Position numbers and translations under genes: made by a program. The notes under the pieces are model-generated. The model made no database searches and was not told the DNA's origin. It saw nothing but the letters and a program-made list of their open reading frames with translations. A stretch of DNA of 64,000 nt, from contig PDUO01000046.1 of NCBI GenBank assembly GCA_003008705.1, positions 62,001 to 126,000 on the forward strand. Direction: 5' to 3'. The stretch comes from Pezicula radicicola (Eukaryota; Ascomycota; Leotiomycetes; Helotiales; Dermateaceae). Shown here in pieces: positions 11,103 through 22,933 of the stretch; the first letter of the stretch is position 1, and each line of letters opens with the position of its first letter.

Positions 11103-11399
11103 CATCTGAGCAAGAAATTTGTGCATCTCGACCTGTTTTTGAGAATTAGGGATTTCCCAGGGCAGCCTCGGGAAATACAGACTATATGTAGAAAAGTGTG
11201 ATGGTTTCTATACAAGAACCGAAAACCGATAGTCGACTTTGTGTAATTAGACGAATTGCAGACACGTTCATTACTTCTGTTGTTTTACCTAGGTTCTGCA
11301 GTTGTTTTCTATTGACTTGACACCTATTTTGCCTCTCTATTGTGGGCTCTTGGACAGTCGTACTGATCCAAGTGGGAACTGTGGTTATTGTGCACTTTG

Positions 11400-12829
11400 A
11401 CGGCACGCATACATGTATTCCCGACCCTCTTACACCACCAAAAGTCATATTGTTCAAATCAAGATACATTGATTTAGCTTCATCTTCTAACCATCTCTCT
11501 AGTCAAAACTCGTTGGCATCCTCCCCCAGCTTGCTTTGCCGCGATTTTGTGCAAGTGGCCTCATACCGACTAGTGTAGCTGGATGAATATACTTGCCGTC
11601 AAGCGTAAGACCTTGTGGTGGTGTGTGATGCACAAGCTGGCCAATAATAGAAGGCCGAAGGCGCATTGATTCTTTGGCAACAGAATTTAGATATGGGAGT
11701 TGCTGAGTTTGCAAATATGTGATTGGTTTTGTTAGATAGCTTTTGGTGTAAAATTCGTCAACTTCAGCTCGTAGTTTTTGATACATATCAGGCCGCGAGC
11801 ATACTGCCTCAAGACATGAATGCATAGCAATTGATGTTGTGTCAGCACCAGCGCCGCTGTGGTTCTGAGAAAGTTACTTGTGCCTCACAGATGAATGGTT
11901 GACTTACATGAGAGTTAAGACCTCTGCAAGAGCTTTATTAAAGCTCGCTGGTTCGCCATTTACTCCTTTCATATTTATGAAGTGTTCCAACATATCAGAA
12001 TGTTCAATACCCTTTTCTTTCTCCTTGTATCATTCTTGCAATCTGACGACACTCCAGTTTTGGAAGTCCTGCAGCCTATCCTTATTTGCAAGCAGTGTGA
12101 TAATTGTTTTTGTGACCTGGTTCCGAAGAACATCCATTTGTCCCCAGTAGTGACCTATACAGTTGCTCTAGTAGAAGAGGTCAAGGACGTTGGCCCTAAC
12201 TTCCATCACATCTTCTGCCTCGAGGTGGCCTAAGGGTGCACTATAACCCAAGGTGCCTATCACATCAATTGCGAATGCTCCGGTCCATTCACTCATATCT
12301 GCCGTATTACCAGCCTCGGCATGCTTTCTCAACTTTCGAATCAGAAGGTTCAGTAAATATTGAATGGAATCTTCGTACTTCAAGATTGCCGTCATTGAAA
12401 ATGCTGAAGAGACTCGTTTGCGTAAGAAGAAGTGAAGTTTCGCTCACGCACTGAGAAGAAAGCAGGCGATCCTACAGGAGGGTCCCAAGTAGCATACCAC
12501 TCTGTTTTAGGAGCATTTTGACCGTGTCCATAAAGCTGCTTAATTGAATTCTGATCAACTATCGAGACCTCGTTTGGTGCAATATGAATAACTCGTCCAT
12601 GGCGCTCGTGGAGCTCGACGATGTCCTCATGCCATGTTCCTCGCCAATACCGCTTATTTCTCCAATGCCGAGTAAACTTGGCAAGAAATGGCCCTGGGAT
12701 TTTGGCCAATGGATGGAAGAAAATTCGGTAGCAGATCAAGCTAAGAAGGGCTACTGTCGCGCCTATGGCAATTTTATTCGTAGGTGTTGCCAAAGTCGCC
12801 AACAAGAAGCTGTGAATCGCTGTATCCAT
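11400..12829 (-). pseudogene. Cytochrome P450, pseudogene
   Basis: A fungal P450 reads from an N-terminal membrane anchor (MDTAIHSFLLATLA, 12829) through a proline-rich hinge (FHPLAKIPGPFLAKF), an I-helix (SGAGADTTSIA near 11840) and the ExxR helix (KESMRLRP) to a heme region (TFGGVRGSG...HVC near 11430). It is broken several times: a one-base frameshift near 12416, an in-frame TAG at 12168-12170, a TGA at 12030-12032, a frame change around the intron near 11860, another before GEDANEF near 11530, and a TGA at 11503-11505. The conserved sequence after the heme cysteine is missing. Several stops sit where CGA, CAG or TGG would be expected. A working enzyme is not possible. Confidence 0.85.
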
Positions 12830-13235
12830 AGTCCTCTTAGCTCTGAGTTTCTCGGACCTAATGGAGAAAAAATATATTAAAAAAATGAACTGGGTAGTAG
12901 GAAATTTGAGAGAGGAAGTATAGTGGGGGGTTTTTAGTCAGAAAAGTTTGCAAGATACGGCAGTCCGAAAATGTTATTTTATATAGGTTAGCTTCAATAC
13001 CTTTAGTGGTCGACATCGTTTTTCACTAACAATTGCCGTTGGAGACTCTAATGGTGGGGGAAAGGTGTTATTGAGAATGTGGAGGCTGGCAGGTGATAGG
13101 CCTAGTGTGAAAATTTGGGGTAATGGCAGTTGCACAGGTGCCTCTCTAACCACCCTCGATTCAGGACTATTGACCTAACAAGCCTCACTAAATTAAATCT
13201 AACGATCATATGGAGTAAGAGGTTCACTCGGCGAC
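12830..13235. other. Intergenic between two pseudogenes
   Basis: About 0.4 kb with no supported gene. It probably contains the old P450 promoter and the breakpoint where the carboxylesterase 5' part was lost. Confidence 0.35.
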
Positions 13236-13758
13236 TCCACAATCCGACAACAACTGCTGAATGAATACCATATCGGTGACCACAACCCACGTTCCGCAGA
13301 CGCTGCTGTCGATAACATTCTTCGGTTCACTCACGACATTGGCTTCTACGCATCCTTAGTCTAAATTGCATCAGGCTGGCCAGGAAAGTCATATGTCGTC
13401 CATTTCAACGAGCCAAACCCCTGGCCAGGACGATTCCAAAGGGGTTGCAACTCATATACTTGACGCGGTCTTTTTATCCCAAAATTACAACGAATATCTG
13501 GACGAAGCTCAGCAGGGCTCAGCAAAAGCCTTTGGTAGTCATTTCATAGACTTCGTGGTTGGCAAGGAGCCTTTTCCAACATATGTTGCTGGAAAAGGTG
13601 GCGCCATGGTTTATGGGTCTGGAGATAAGAGGCAAGAATTTGTGAGAAGTAATCATACGGAGGATTTCAAAAGAAGAAGTGTGATATTCAAGTTAGCAGA
13701 AACTTCTAGCCTTGAGAAGTTATCTGCTGCTTGGGATGCATTCATGGGGGGACAGTGA
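13236..13758 (+). pseudogene. Type B carboxylesterase, 3' fragment
   Basis: Two frames together read as the C-terminal third of a fungal type B carboxylesterase. The first contains STIRQQLLNEYHIGD, FTHDIGFYASL, a stop (TAA near 13362), then IASGWPGKSYVVHFNEPNPWPGRFQ. After a one-base frame change near 13440 it continues as GVATHILDAVFLSQNYNEYLDEAQ and runs to WDAFMGGQ with a normal end at 13758. The parts with the nucleophilic serine and oxyanion hole are absent, so no activity is possible. The 130-residue open frame that starts at 13366 is only the tail read from a chance ATG. It lies between the broken P450 and the broken FAD monooxygenase. Confidence 0.75.
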
Positions 13759-14719
13759 TGCACAGTGTAGTGGCTTTAGTAGCTTCTATATTGCTTTAGG
13801 TTTATATTGAAGAATAAAATCTCTGCATTTATGGAATCGACACAAATAAACTTGGAACTACATGAATTAGTTCATTCTCCGTTAAGCACTAAATTATCGG
13901 CCGTAAGGGTAGCAGTAAGATCACATTCAGAGGGGATGGAATTTTCGGAAATCAAAAATATAAGGGAATTTTTGGGTGAAATGCACGATATCAGCACTAT
14001 TCGAACGGAACCAGCTATCCCAATTTAATGTACCTTGTAGCACTTTCGTACAACACTATAACATACCTATACTTTAGCAATTTAGGGAGAAATCAACTGC
14101 ATCTAGCTCATGAATGTCGTCGGGATCTTTGATGTGGAGAGTAAACCCAACCCACGACTCATGCAATGCAGGAGAGCTAACCATCTGTACTTATCAAGTA
14201 ATCTTACCACATACCCCACCCTTTTAACATGACTAGCGAAGCGAGACCCCCTTTTACCCAACGCGGCAAGTGGAAGTTAGCGTTATCAACTTTTGTTTCC
14301 TCCTTTCCAAAACAATTGATGTGGAGGGTACGGTGAGAGAGTTTCTCTAGCTAGGATCTAGTGATGTAGTGTTTACGTGCTTTATTTTAGCAATATTGCC
14401 TCATAGCGTGCAGGTACTGTAATCTTACATCCACAGAGCTCGCTTATTTTACAAAACTCGACTAAGCGACCTGAAGTATCGTAATAATAGGAGAAAATTG
14501 CATTTATTTCACAAAGGGTCGCACTGATTTCTAGGTAAACAATTTCGAATTTTCTAACTAACACAAAGATAAATTTAAATCTAATACTCAAGAAGATTGC
14601 ATCATTCCACATATGAACTCTGTACTCATCTGATGTAGACATGCTTTCAAGTTCTGGCGGTCCATAATATCAAATTGCTATCATGGGAGTTACAACTAAA
14701 CGAAAGAGCTTCCTTCCAC
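13759..14719. other. Intergenic, about 1 kb
   Basis: A short open frame at 13807-14028 (+) and others here show no recognisable family. I see no gene that can be supported. It separates the convergent esterase and monooxygenase relics. Confidence 0.35.
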
Positions 14720-16254
14720 TTAAGCATCTCCAGAGACCAAAATCTGAGGTTTTGGTGCAGAAATATGGGACTTTTGTGCTGTCGAGTCAGATGACGTTTC
14801 CGGCACGCTTGTATGATACTCTTTCCTGAAGTCGTACAGGATAGCCTTCAGGCCCTATAATCTCTTGTCAGCTTAGATTCTATTATGCAGCATAGGAGAA
14901 ATATTGACCTCTTGCATTTGGCGGTTCAACTCTGGATCAGTTGCTGTATTTCTACACATTTCAAGAAACTTGTCCTCCTCTCAAGCCTTGACAGGATCTT
15001 GCCACAAGCGCCTCAAATTTTCGCTGGGAACGGGATCAATGATATTTTGATACATCTCGCGTCTCAATTTATCATATTTTGATAGTATAGAGTCATCTGC
15101 AAGATCCTGGTGGATACCATTCAGACAGTCGAAAAGATTTCCGGCATCAACTAGGCCTCCTGTCAAACCAAGTCCTTCCCTATCTAGAGCGTCAATTCTG
15201 TATTACGTAGTGTGAATATGGGGGACCATAATTTACATTGGGTTACATAGGTGAGCTGCATCTGCAACTGATAGAAATCGTCCTTTGGCTGAAGCTTTTC
15301 GCGCATCTTTGATGTACTTTGTAAGGACTGATGCTAACAATTTTATGCTTATCAGGCGTAGGTCGTCCTGGGAGAAGGCTTTGAAACTTCATTGGCTGTC
15401 GAGTGATATACTCTTCCCGAGTTAGGCCTGGAATATCGCCATATGCGACACGCATCAAACCGTCTGGCTGAATCTTTGATGCCATACCCCAATGCTCTTG
15501 GTCAATGATGAAGTCTCCATCTTCCCAGTTATATGGACTCATGTCATAGTACACCTGGAACAATGTATGAGATGCTGAGTTATAGATAGATACGCTTGAC
15601 TTATATTTGTAGCGAGATTTGCTCATCCCAAGTTCATCCGGGAAATTCCCAGTCTCCAAATAATGATCTTCTAATTTGGCTGTTGGCACCGTACAGCCTA
15701 CGATATAATCTGCAGAGACCTTTTTTTCCTAGTTAGCGTCTGAACCATTACCCATGTGGATGATTCATCTTGTCCAATACTTGGTAGCACTTTGTGAGAC
15801 CACTTAATTTCAACCGTCGGCTGTTTCTCGAGGTGCTCCAGTATAATTTTTGTGAGACGATTGAGAGGCAGGCACACCATTTGGTTCTCTAGCGACCATG
15901 AATCTGAGGATGTGGCTCCTATCGGTATGCCATCCAGATCTCTCTATGAAGTCCTCGAGGGACGAATCCTTTTTCTATCACTTTCTGTAAAATTCCGGCA
16001 CGTCCAAGTTCATAAGTGGCTGGGGCAGAGTAATGCGTCGCTCGTGGTTGCTCGTCAAGCTTTAAAGAAGCATCGAGAACGACTACGTTTATGCCCTGCT
16101 TTGTTAGGAGCAGCGATAGGACTAATCCTGCCGGTCCCACTCCGACAATAATAATCTGCCCAGGTCTATCTTGCAAATCACTACGAGGCAGAGGCTGTTG
16201 CTGGTTGAAGTGTATGCAGATGCGCTCCATTAAAGCAGGACAGTATAATTCCAT
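14720..16254 (-). pseudogene. FAD-binding aromatic monooxygenase (phenol/PHBH type), pseudogene
   Basis: The pieces, in order, are the FAD motif IIIVGVGPAGLVLSLLL, a long substrate domain (TWDEQI, VYYDMSPYNWEDGDFIID, DGLMRVAYGDIPGLTREEY, ISPYKVHQRCAKSF), the second FAD motif (GRFLSVADAAHLCNP), TGGLVDAGNLFDCL and a C-terminal tail ending at 14720. They fall in different frames. Frame changes lie near 15944 (before RDLDG), 15700 (where GCDGANSQIRR is expected) and 15290 (before GRFLSVADAAH). TGA or TAG stops interrupt FPG-TWDE and KA-EEDKF, both sites where CGA or a similar codon is expected. Introns near 15600, 15200 and 14860 still keep plausible splice sites. The family hydroxylates aromatic rings. 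Decay is beyond doubt. Confidence 0.82.
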
Positions 16255-16848
16255 GACGCACGGGAAGTCTGGATAATTAGATCAAGCACGGAGGCTCCCT
16301 GATCAAAGGTTCTCCGCGCAAGAACGTCAAGCAGAAAGGCGATCGAGACTCTTGGGTGAAGCATAACTGACAGGGCACATGTCAGCTTTAAGAACCCACA
16401 AAATTGACTTTCGAGTCGGATATACAACAGAACAGGCAATTGCAACGCTTAATCGCATCGAAGTAGACTACCTATCAAATGGTCAAATGATCAAGTGCTG
16501 AGTTCTTATAACGTGTTCAGTTCACCGAGGAATTTCAAATGAGACACCTCGCTTATCACTTGGTTAGAAAAAGGAGAATCACAACCTCGGCTGCAGAGCA
16601 AAAGGACAAAAAACATACAACAGTAGGTATTCGCTGGTGGTCACCCACCCAACTACTAATCTACCGATCTGAGGCTTATGTATGGCAGAGCGGACGGGAT
16701 GCCCAGTTCTCCTCAGTCTATGGTCGTATGTATCAGTTTTCATGTTATTCAACTTTATGTACTATAACAAGTTCACGAGTACCTAACTTCCTATATATTT
16801 AATCATGGTAGACATGATTAACCATTCAACTTAGTTGCAACACAATAC
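16255..16848. other. Intergenic between pseudogenes
   Basis: About 0.6 kb. Short frames at 16230-16445 (-) and 16539-16802 (+) have no family features. It may contain further decayed ABC-transporter sequence too eroded to read. Confidence 0.3.
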
Positions 16849-17350
16849 CTTGGGGTTTCTCTCATTTCGCCGATAAGCTTTAACCCGTCCCTTAACATAG
16901 CGCGTTATTATACGGCCATGGAAACCTCAAATGGGGCAGTTACGCGATTGAATAGAGTTAGTTCTAAGACGAAGAGCGAGTGTCTTCCTAGTGAAGGTCT
17001 AATAACTAGGGAGAACTGGACAGAAAAGGGGGAAGTTCGGAGTCGCGACGTTTGAGCTTCTTCTGAGTGAGCAATAACCTGTGTCATATCATTCGATGTA
17101 TGTGACTGACAGAAATCTAGAAACTGAAGATGATAGCTAGGTTAACTCCCACGTCGGATTATCTTGCTTTACGTAGCCTCGACATTTCCATAAGACCGGG
17201 TGAGACGGTCACGATCTGTGGTCGTACAAGAAGGCAAGTGTGGCTGAGATGCTTACGCCAGTTTTAGCTCTGTGTTCGTCAACTGTATCTTACTAAATTT
17301 CCGCAGCGGCAAGACTTCGCTCATTCTGCTTCTACTGCACTTACTAGACC
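16849..17350 (+). pseudogene. ABC transporter (ABCC/MRP-like), fragment around the second nucleotide-binding domain
   Basis: One frame from 16849 reads as the end of a transmembrane domain and linker: LISPISFNPSLNIARYY, METSNGAVTRLNRVSSKTKSE, then NWTEKGEVRSRDV and a stop (TGA near 17051). ETSxGAVxR and EKGEV are landmarks of ABCC transporters just before the second ATPase domain. After a break the domain resumes with LALRSLDISIRPGETVTICGRT and, past an intron with donor AG|GCAAGT, SGKTSLILLLLHLLDP, which is the Walker A region. The P-loop reads GRTRSGKT instead of GRTGSGKT. Nothing recognisable follows, and the membrane domains upstream are absent. It is a relic of a drug or metabolite exporter. 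Confidence 0.72.
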
Positions 17351-17764
17351 CACGAATGCTCAGGATAGCGCAATTGAGTCGATTCGCCAATTTGGTCAAT
17401 GCTGGTGGTATGGGATGACAACTTGATAGCCGTTGTGATCCAGCAGGAAAGCAAAAGTAATTCGAAGACTCTTAGAGACTGCCCCTTATCATTCGCTTAC
17501 ATTTAAACATACTGGCGGGCTTACCTAACTAACACGCATTGTGTAACGCGTCTCCTCACCTACCAACCTAGAAAGTCCACAGCGGTGAACCACAACAACT
17601 ACTTCGTAGCACGTTCTATGAGAACAGCATAAAAACAGCTCAGATCTAAACCACTTCTTGATTAACTCATCGCTAGTAATTTACACCAGCTCTCAAATCG
17701 TCAGCAATGCCACCAAACCCTAACCTTTCAACTACCAGTATTCACCGAGGACTCGCTCCCCTAT
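17351..17764. other. Intergenic
   Basis: About 0.4 kb between the ABC relic and the convergent 3' end of the Dal5-type transporter. No gene is seen. Confidence 0.35.
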
Positions 17765-19837
17765 CTAATGAACAAACTGAAAGTCCAGCCGCTTCGAGCC
17801 TTCATCCTTAGTATTATGAATATATTCGATTTTTTCCTCACCAGTCATTCTATTCCAAAGTTCTTGTCTCCTCTTATTACGTACGATGTAATAGTATTTG
17901 ACCAAGGGGAGTAGCACGATATTGAAGCAGCAGATCCCAAGGAGAATTTTGTTGCCTCGTTGATCTTTAATTACGTCAGTTTTAGATATTTGTGTCTGTT
18001 TTTACCAATGATGAGAGGTAGATAGTGAGTTTGAGCTTACATAGTGGACGATCATCTTCACGGTAGATGTTGGATCCAACAATGTTGCCCGCTTGGACGA
18101 ACATGTTGTACAGAGCAGCGGAAACGGCACGGGTGCGTACTGCATTAGAGTTTCGTGAGTTCCATGCTACTATGATTGCGTGGCAGTATGGATATGATAA
18201 TAGGCCTGTCAATAATGCATATCGGACCCATGGCGATGCTTTCGCTCCGAGGGCGACAAGAGCGATTAACCAAGGTAAAATCCAGATATTCGAGGTTGAT
18301 GAGACCAATGAACGCTCATTGACCCATTCGCTGATTCGGGAGATAATGAGAAGCTAAAGTATTAAGAATTAGCCGAAACTGCGAGGTTCCGTAAGGGATG
18401 ATAGCTCGCTTAACTCACATTTACTCCATATAGGAACTGTGATGGAATGGTTAGGAGGTTGGCTTTGAAAGTGCTAAATCCCATTTGTCGGAGGATTAAT
18501 GAGAGATAGTTTTGAGGTGGTGATGGAGGGATATAGGTGGTAAGTCCGATCTGTCAATTTTAGTAACTGTAGAAATAGCACTAACTATTAATAAGTTTAA
18601 GAATAGACTTACTAGATATAGTGGCCATAGATCAAAATCCTTCAAACATTTCCAGAGGAGCTTTGGTCCAACTGCTTGTCTGTTATGCATATCCCCTTTT
18701 GAAGGATCATCTCGCAAAAGACGATTGACTAAGATCTTTTCTTCGTGCTCTGTGAACCAACCGTTTTTGCCTCTAAAACGGCTAGCGGTTTGGCAAGGAC
18801 TAGGTGGCATAAGAATCCAGCTTGCAATTCCCACCAAAAAAGTGAGCAATCCCTCAATGAGGAAGAGCCACTGCCATCCTCCCCAGCCTCGAAGACCTCT
18901 CATTTGTAGGACACCAGCAGCGAGAAATGACCCCAAAATATTGCATGTGCTAAGAACAGTCCAGAACCATGAAAGTCGGATAGGAAGCTCTTTGCTCTTA
19001 TACCAGTAAGTAATATAGAGGACTGTGTCTGGCTAGGAAATGTTAGAATCTTTTGAGCCCGTTACATGGTAGTACTCACAATGAATCCACCCATGAATAA
19101 TCCCAAGAGACATCTGCAAACGTAGTATCCAGTTTTCGATTTAAGCCCAGCTTGTGATGCAGATATAATTGACCACGCTGTGATAATAAAAGGAATCCAA
19201 CTAGACTAATCAGTCATCATGATGTATATTCTTAGGTTAGACCTTGCTTACATGTCTGGGCCTAGCTTTTTAGAGATTAATCCAGATGGTAATTCGGCTG
19301 ACAAGAAAGACACCAAGAAAATCGTTTGGCCGTAATTAAAGTCGTTAGTATTCATTTTCAGCTCGGGTAACATGTTATCACTGATTGCTACGGCATGTCA
19401 GCCCTTAAAAAAGTTGCACAAGAAGCTTAATCCCATACCTCTATTGATATTTCGACGATTCAAATCTAATGCAAGAAACATCATCCAACACCATGCCATA
19501 ATTCTAAAATCAACCTAATCACCATCAGCAATTGTATTGACGAAGAGTGGCCCCTCGTATATACCTTCCGCTTAAGTTTCTTTTCTTCTGTAGCTGACCA
19601 AGTAAAAGTTGGGTCGAAACGATGACGTCCTTCGTATTTGGCCTTTTCATATACGTTCCTCCAATATGCTGCAACGTTGGGATCGGTAAAGACATGGTTT
19701 TGATATGATCCGTAGTCACCATCTATATCCTCGATTGGAAGATCAGAATCGCTCTGAAATGTTGGTGTAGCTGCCTTTTCTGGGGGTTCATCTGGAGGGT
19801 TAAAGCTTAGCTCATCGTGAGCAGATTCTTTTGACAT
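17765..19837 (-). CDS. MFS transporter, allantoate permease (Dal5/ACS) family
   Basis: There are eight exons: 19837-19565, 19514-19439, 19387-19252, 19200-19080, 19032-18613, 18550-18419, 18353-18041 and 17964-17765, giving 556 residues. All introns are short (47-76 nt) and GT-AG. Fungal anion:cation symporters of this family carry allantoate, nicotinate, pantothenate, biotin precursors and similar carboxylates. Seen: the hydrophilic N-terminus ending in TEEKKLKRKVDFRIM, LDLNRRNINRA, FLVSFLSAELPSG, GLFMGGFI, YWYKSKELPIRLSWFW, GWQWLFLIEG, WPLYLIGLTTYIPPSPPQNYL, NIVGSNIYREDDRPLYQRGNK and a C-terminal YYIVRNKRRQELWN. Frame continuity through all seven junctions supports an intact gene. The substrate is not readable. 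It lies next to the relic cluster and back to back with another transporter. Confidence 0.87.
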
Positions 19838-20701
19838 CTTCGATAAGCTAGATCAAACTACGGCTATTGAAAAGAGGCACAGCCAGAATTGGGAGGTTGT
19901 AGAGGGTTCAGCAGAAATTTACTTGTCTTTGAAAAGAGAGAGGGGAGAAGGAAGAGGTAAAACGTGGTCCTATCGAGCATCTTTTCTATTCGTTTTCTAG
20001 AAGCCAAGGAGTCTCACGCAATACCAGGCAAAAAACATGAATTAAAAGTCAAGACTTTCACTTTTCTCTTTTTAGAACATAGTTAACATTATTAACTTGG
20101 CAAGAGTTCTTAGACACTTCAATGTTCTAGGATGATATGGCTCGGCATCAGTTAGGGTTGGTGAGGGGTTAGATAAGGAAAACTTATGTCTGGTCGATAT
20201 TGGGTGATGTATTGAGTTTTTGTAGTTGCTTGGGTGGTCGCTTCGTTCTTGGTGGTATCGATGTCGTGATATGTGCCAAGGTTTGCGTGGACGACGAGGA
20301 CGGGACGAGATAATTAAATGGGACAGAGTAACTGATAAGGAACTTGTGCGAAGTACGAAAGTATGTATGAACCAATTACCGGAAATGACACATTGCTTCG
20401 GATTAAAGGGGAAATGGTCCTAGAAGAATCTAAGATGAATGATGGTCAGTCATGTGATAAGATCACGTGAATCTAAAAACAATTTCCAGCATCTCGTCGA
20501 ATAAAGAATCATAATTCAGTGTATACTGTTCTATGTTAGACATATGATTTAACACAGATTGCTAAGGTACTAGGTACTACACTATTCAGCGTCCAAGGGC
20601 ACTGCAGTTAGTCTGTCGGAAACAGCCTTTATCCGCTCCTAGCTCCAAGGCAACGTCAAAAACGAAATAATGGCAGCTACTTCCCTATTGTCAGGCTTCC
20701 C
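19838..20701. promoter_or_regulatory. Intergenic: Dal5-type transporter promoter
   Basis: About 0.86 kb. It contains a CACGTGA word near 20464 (possible bHLH-type site) that may serve no purpose. No gene is seen. Confidence 0.35.
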
Positions 20702-22362
20702 TTAAATCTTTGCCATCCCGATTCCAGCTCGACGCAGCCTTGCAGCTACAATGAAGAGACCGCCCAATGTCATGACGGTCCCAGCATAGATCATCAGACC
20801 TTTGAAGCTGTGGTCCGAATCAAGATCCCTGATAGCTCCCATGATTGGGAGTCCAGTTAGTGCTCTGTTAGCAGTCAGTTCCTGCTACTCATGTCCGATG
20901 CACGTCTTTGCAATAATCAACAAACTTACGCGAGCGCGACCACAACCATGAATCCTCCTAATCTCGCGCCGAGATCCTCTACCTTGTTGTTGCACAAAGC
21001 AACCACGCATGGTGTCATGAGACTTACGAAGCCACCGCTGAGTACACCGTAGCAGACGCCGAATGCAATAATTCCGGCGTTACTTGGATAGAAGTCCAGT
21101 GGCAGCCAGAAGCAGAGTATGGAAAGTCCAGAAAAGACCGCCACGCTCATCATGATGTTCAACTGCCCATATTTATCTGACATGTATCCGGGAACGACTC
21201 GTCCTATGATGGAGGCTGCGCTACAAACGTTTATCATCAGGAAATGCAAGAACAGACTGTGGAAACTCCTTACTTTGTTATGGCAGCGGTATAAATGGAC
21301 AGATTTTCGGACATGCCATTTTCTGTAGCCATCAAAGGAAGATAGTCGAATGGAGCAAATAATCCCCATCTGTTCTGATCTGTTAGCTCGTATAGTTGAA
21401 TATCCATTGGGCGACCTACACAACAAAGAAACAACCGAGTAGGAAAAATACCCACGAAAGACTCTTGTAAGCAGCAAGTCCATTGGAGGGCTTCTTCTCG
21501 CGGCCTTTCGGTGGAAATGGCGCACTTACGCAAGACACGATCACAACCAGCAGGAGACCTATTAATAAAGCAATCCAACGAACGGCAGCCGGGAAACCAT
21601 GTTGCTTGATGAGGCGAGGTATAATTATGGGAAATATGGTGCCCCCTACGCTACTCCCACTCGCGACTATTCCCATCGCGAGACCTCTTTTAGTGGTAAA
21701 CCATTGGCCTACGGCTACCATAGGTGGCAGAAACAGGCCTGAGGCGCCAATACCAAAGCAGACTCCCTGGGCGAGCATCACTTGCCAATACTGCGTGCAA
21801 AGACTGAGCATACAGACTCCAAGGAGGGCGATCATGCCGGCTGATGCGACAATGGGACGGGGTCCAACGACATCTACCATGGTACCTATGACAGGACCCA
21901 GGAAGAACATCAAGAAAATTTGCACCGTCACGATCCATGTGATGGACGAAGAATCGTGGTTTTTGAGGAGGTCGGTCTCGTAATAGAGTTGGAAGATGCC
22001 GCAGCTGTCACAGGCGTTAGTAAATATGATGATTTTTCATCGGTATCGAAACCCACGCGTTGACGAAACCAAATGAGCAAAACTGGCACGAGAAGCCACC
22101 GAGAACACACATCCACTTTAACCAATTAGTACTATGTTTCTCTCACTGAGTAGGAGTAAGAGCCGTGAGACATGCTCTCGGAGTCGCGATACACTGTTTC
22201 AAGGTCGTGAAAACAAAGAAATACGTTGCTTACGGCTTTGAGGCCGCCATCGGGTGCTACTCTAGGCGTTGGCTGGTCATAGGTGATAGCATCTTCGCTG
22301 TCAAGATTGCATGAGGCCGGTGGCGATTCCAAATCCGTTGGCTTTTCAGTCGTCTCTATCAT
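20702..22362 (-). CDS. MFS monocarboxylate transporter (MCT/MCH) family protein
   Basis: There are six exons: 22362-22234, 22115-22057, 22004-21420, 21369-21274, 21220-20930 and 20864-20702, giving 440 residues. The hydrophilic N-terminus ends in the family's characteristic PDGGLKAW, followed by helix 1 (VLGGFSCQFCSFGFVNACGIFQLYYE). Further landmarks are FLGPVIGTMVDVVGPRPI, FGIGASGLFLPPMVAVGQWFTTKRGLAMGIVASGSSVGG, SIIGRVVPGYMSDKYG and GFVSLMTPCVVAL. The short C-terminus ends LRRAGIGMAKI. Fungal MCT-like carriers are usually not simple lactate transporters; several export or import secondary metabolites or vitamins. In intron 1 the acceptor follows the branch ACTAAT by only about 10 nt. It stands between another transporter and a protein of unknown function. 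Confidence 0.86.
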
Positions 22363-22933
22363 GATTGATCTCGGAACTCAAGAAAAAGCACAAGACAAGA
22401 AAAGACAGAAAAAGGAAAAGATCAAGAGAGCAAAGACCTATTTACAATATTAAGGTACACTGAGTACTTACACTACTTACCCAGTACTTTGTACAAATAA
22501 ATACAAGGATGTGGAAAGCGAAGTCAGTCCATTTTGTGGACCTTGACGTCGTACGAAGAACACCGAAGCGCAGCCGCTCTCGGCCGCCCTCGGCCGTCCG
22601 AACGGCCCCCCTGTCGCCTGCTCATATCCCCTGCTTGGTAGGCATACGACTCAAACAGAAAGCACAGCAAAACATGTAAAAGTGGAGATACTGGAGATAC
22701 ATCTGACAGCAAATTTGGCGTCACCAACTTGAGCCATAGCCGGCGGCATGAGAACTTCGCTGGATTGGGCATATCGATTACCGTCTCGGGGTTTGTAGAC
22801 ATCATTTTTGATGGGTATGGCATTATGGTGGTATGGGTATGGCTATGCACGAATTCAAATACAGAGGACAGGAACAGAACTTATCTTTATTTCTCGCAAC
22901 TCCTCTCTTTGAAGTCGCTCTACGAACTATTTT
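22363..22933. other. Intergenic: MCT-type transporter promoter
   Basis: About 0.57 kb between the transporter start and the stop of the unknown gene. A GC-rich patch with CGGCCG repeats lies at 22575-22610. No gene is seen. Confidence 0.35.

Noticed and set aside
13807..14028. 73-residue frame after the carboxylesterase relic
   Set aside because: No family features, atypical composition, and it lies in a region of decay.
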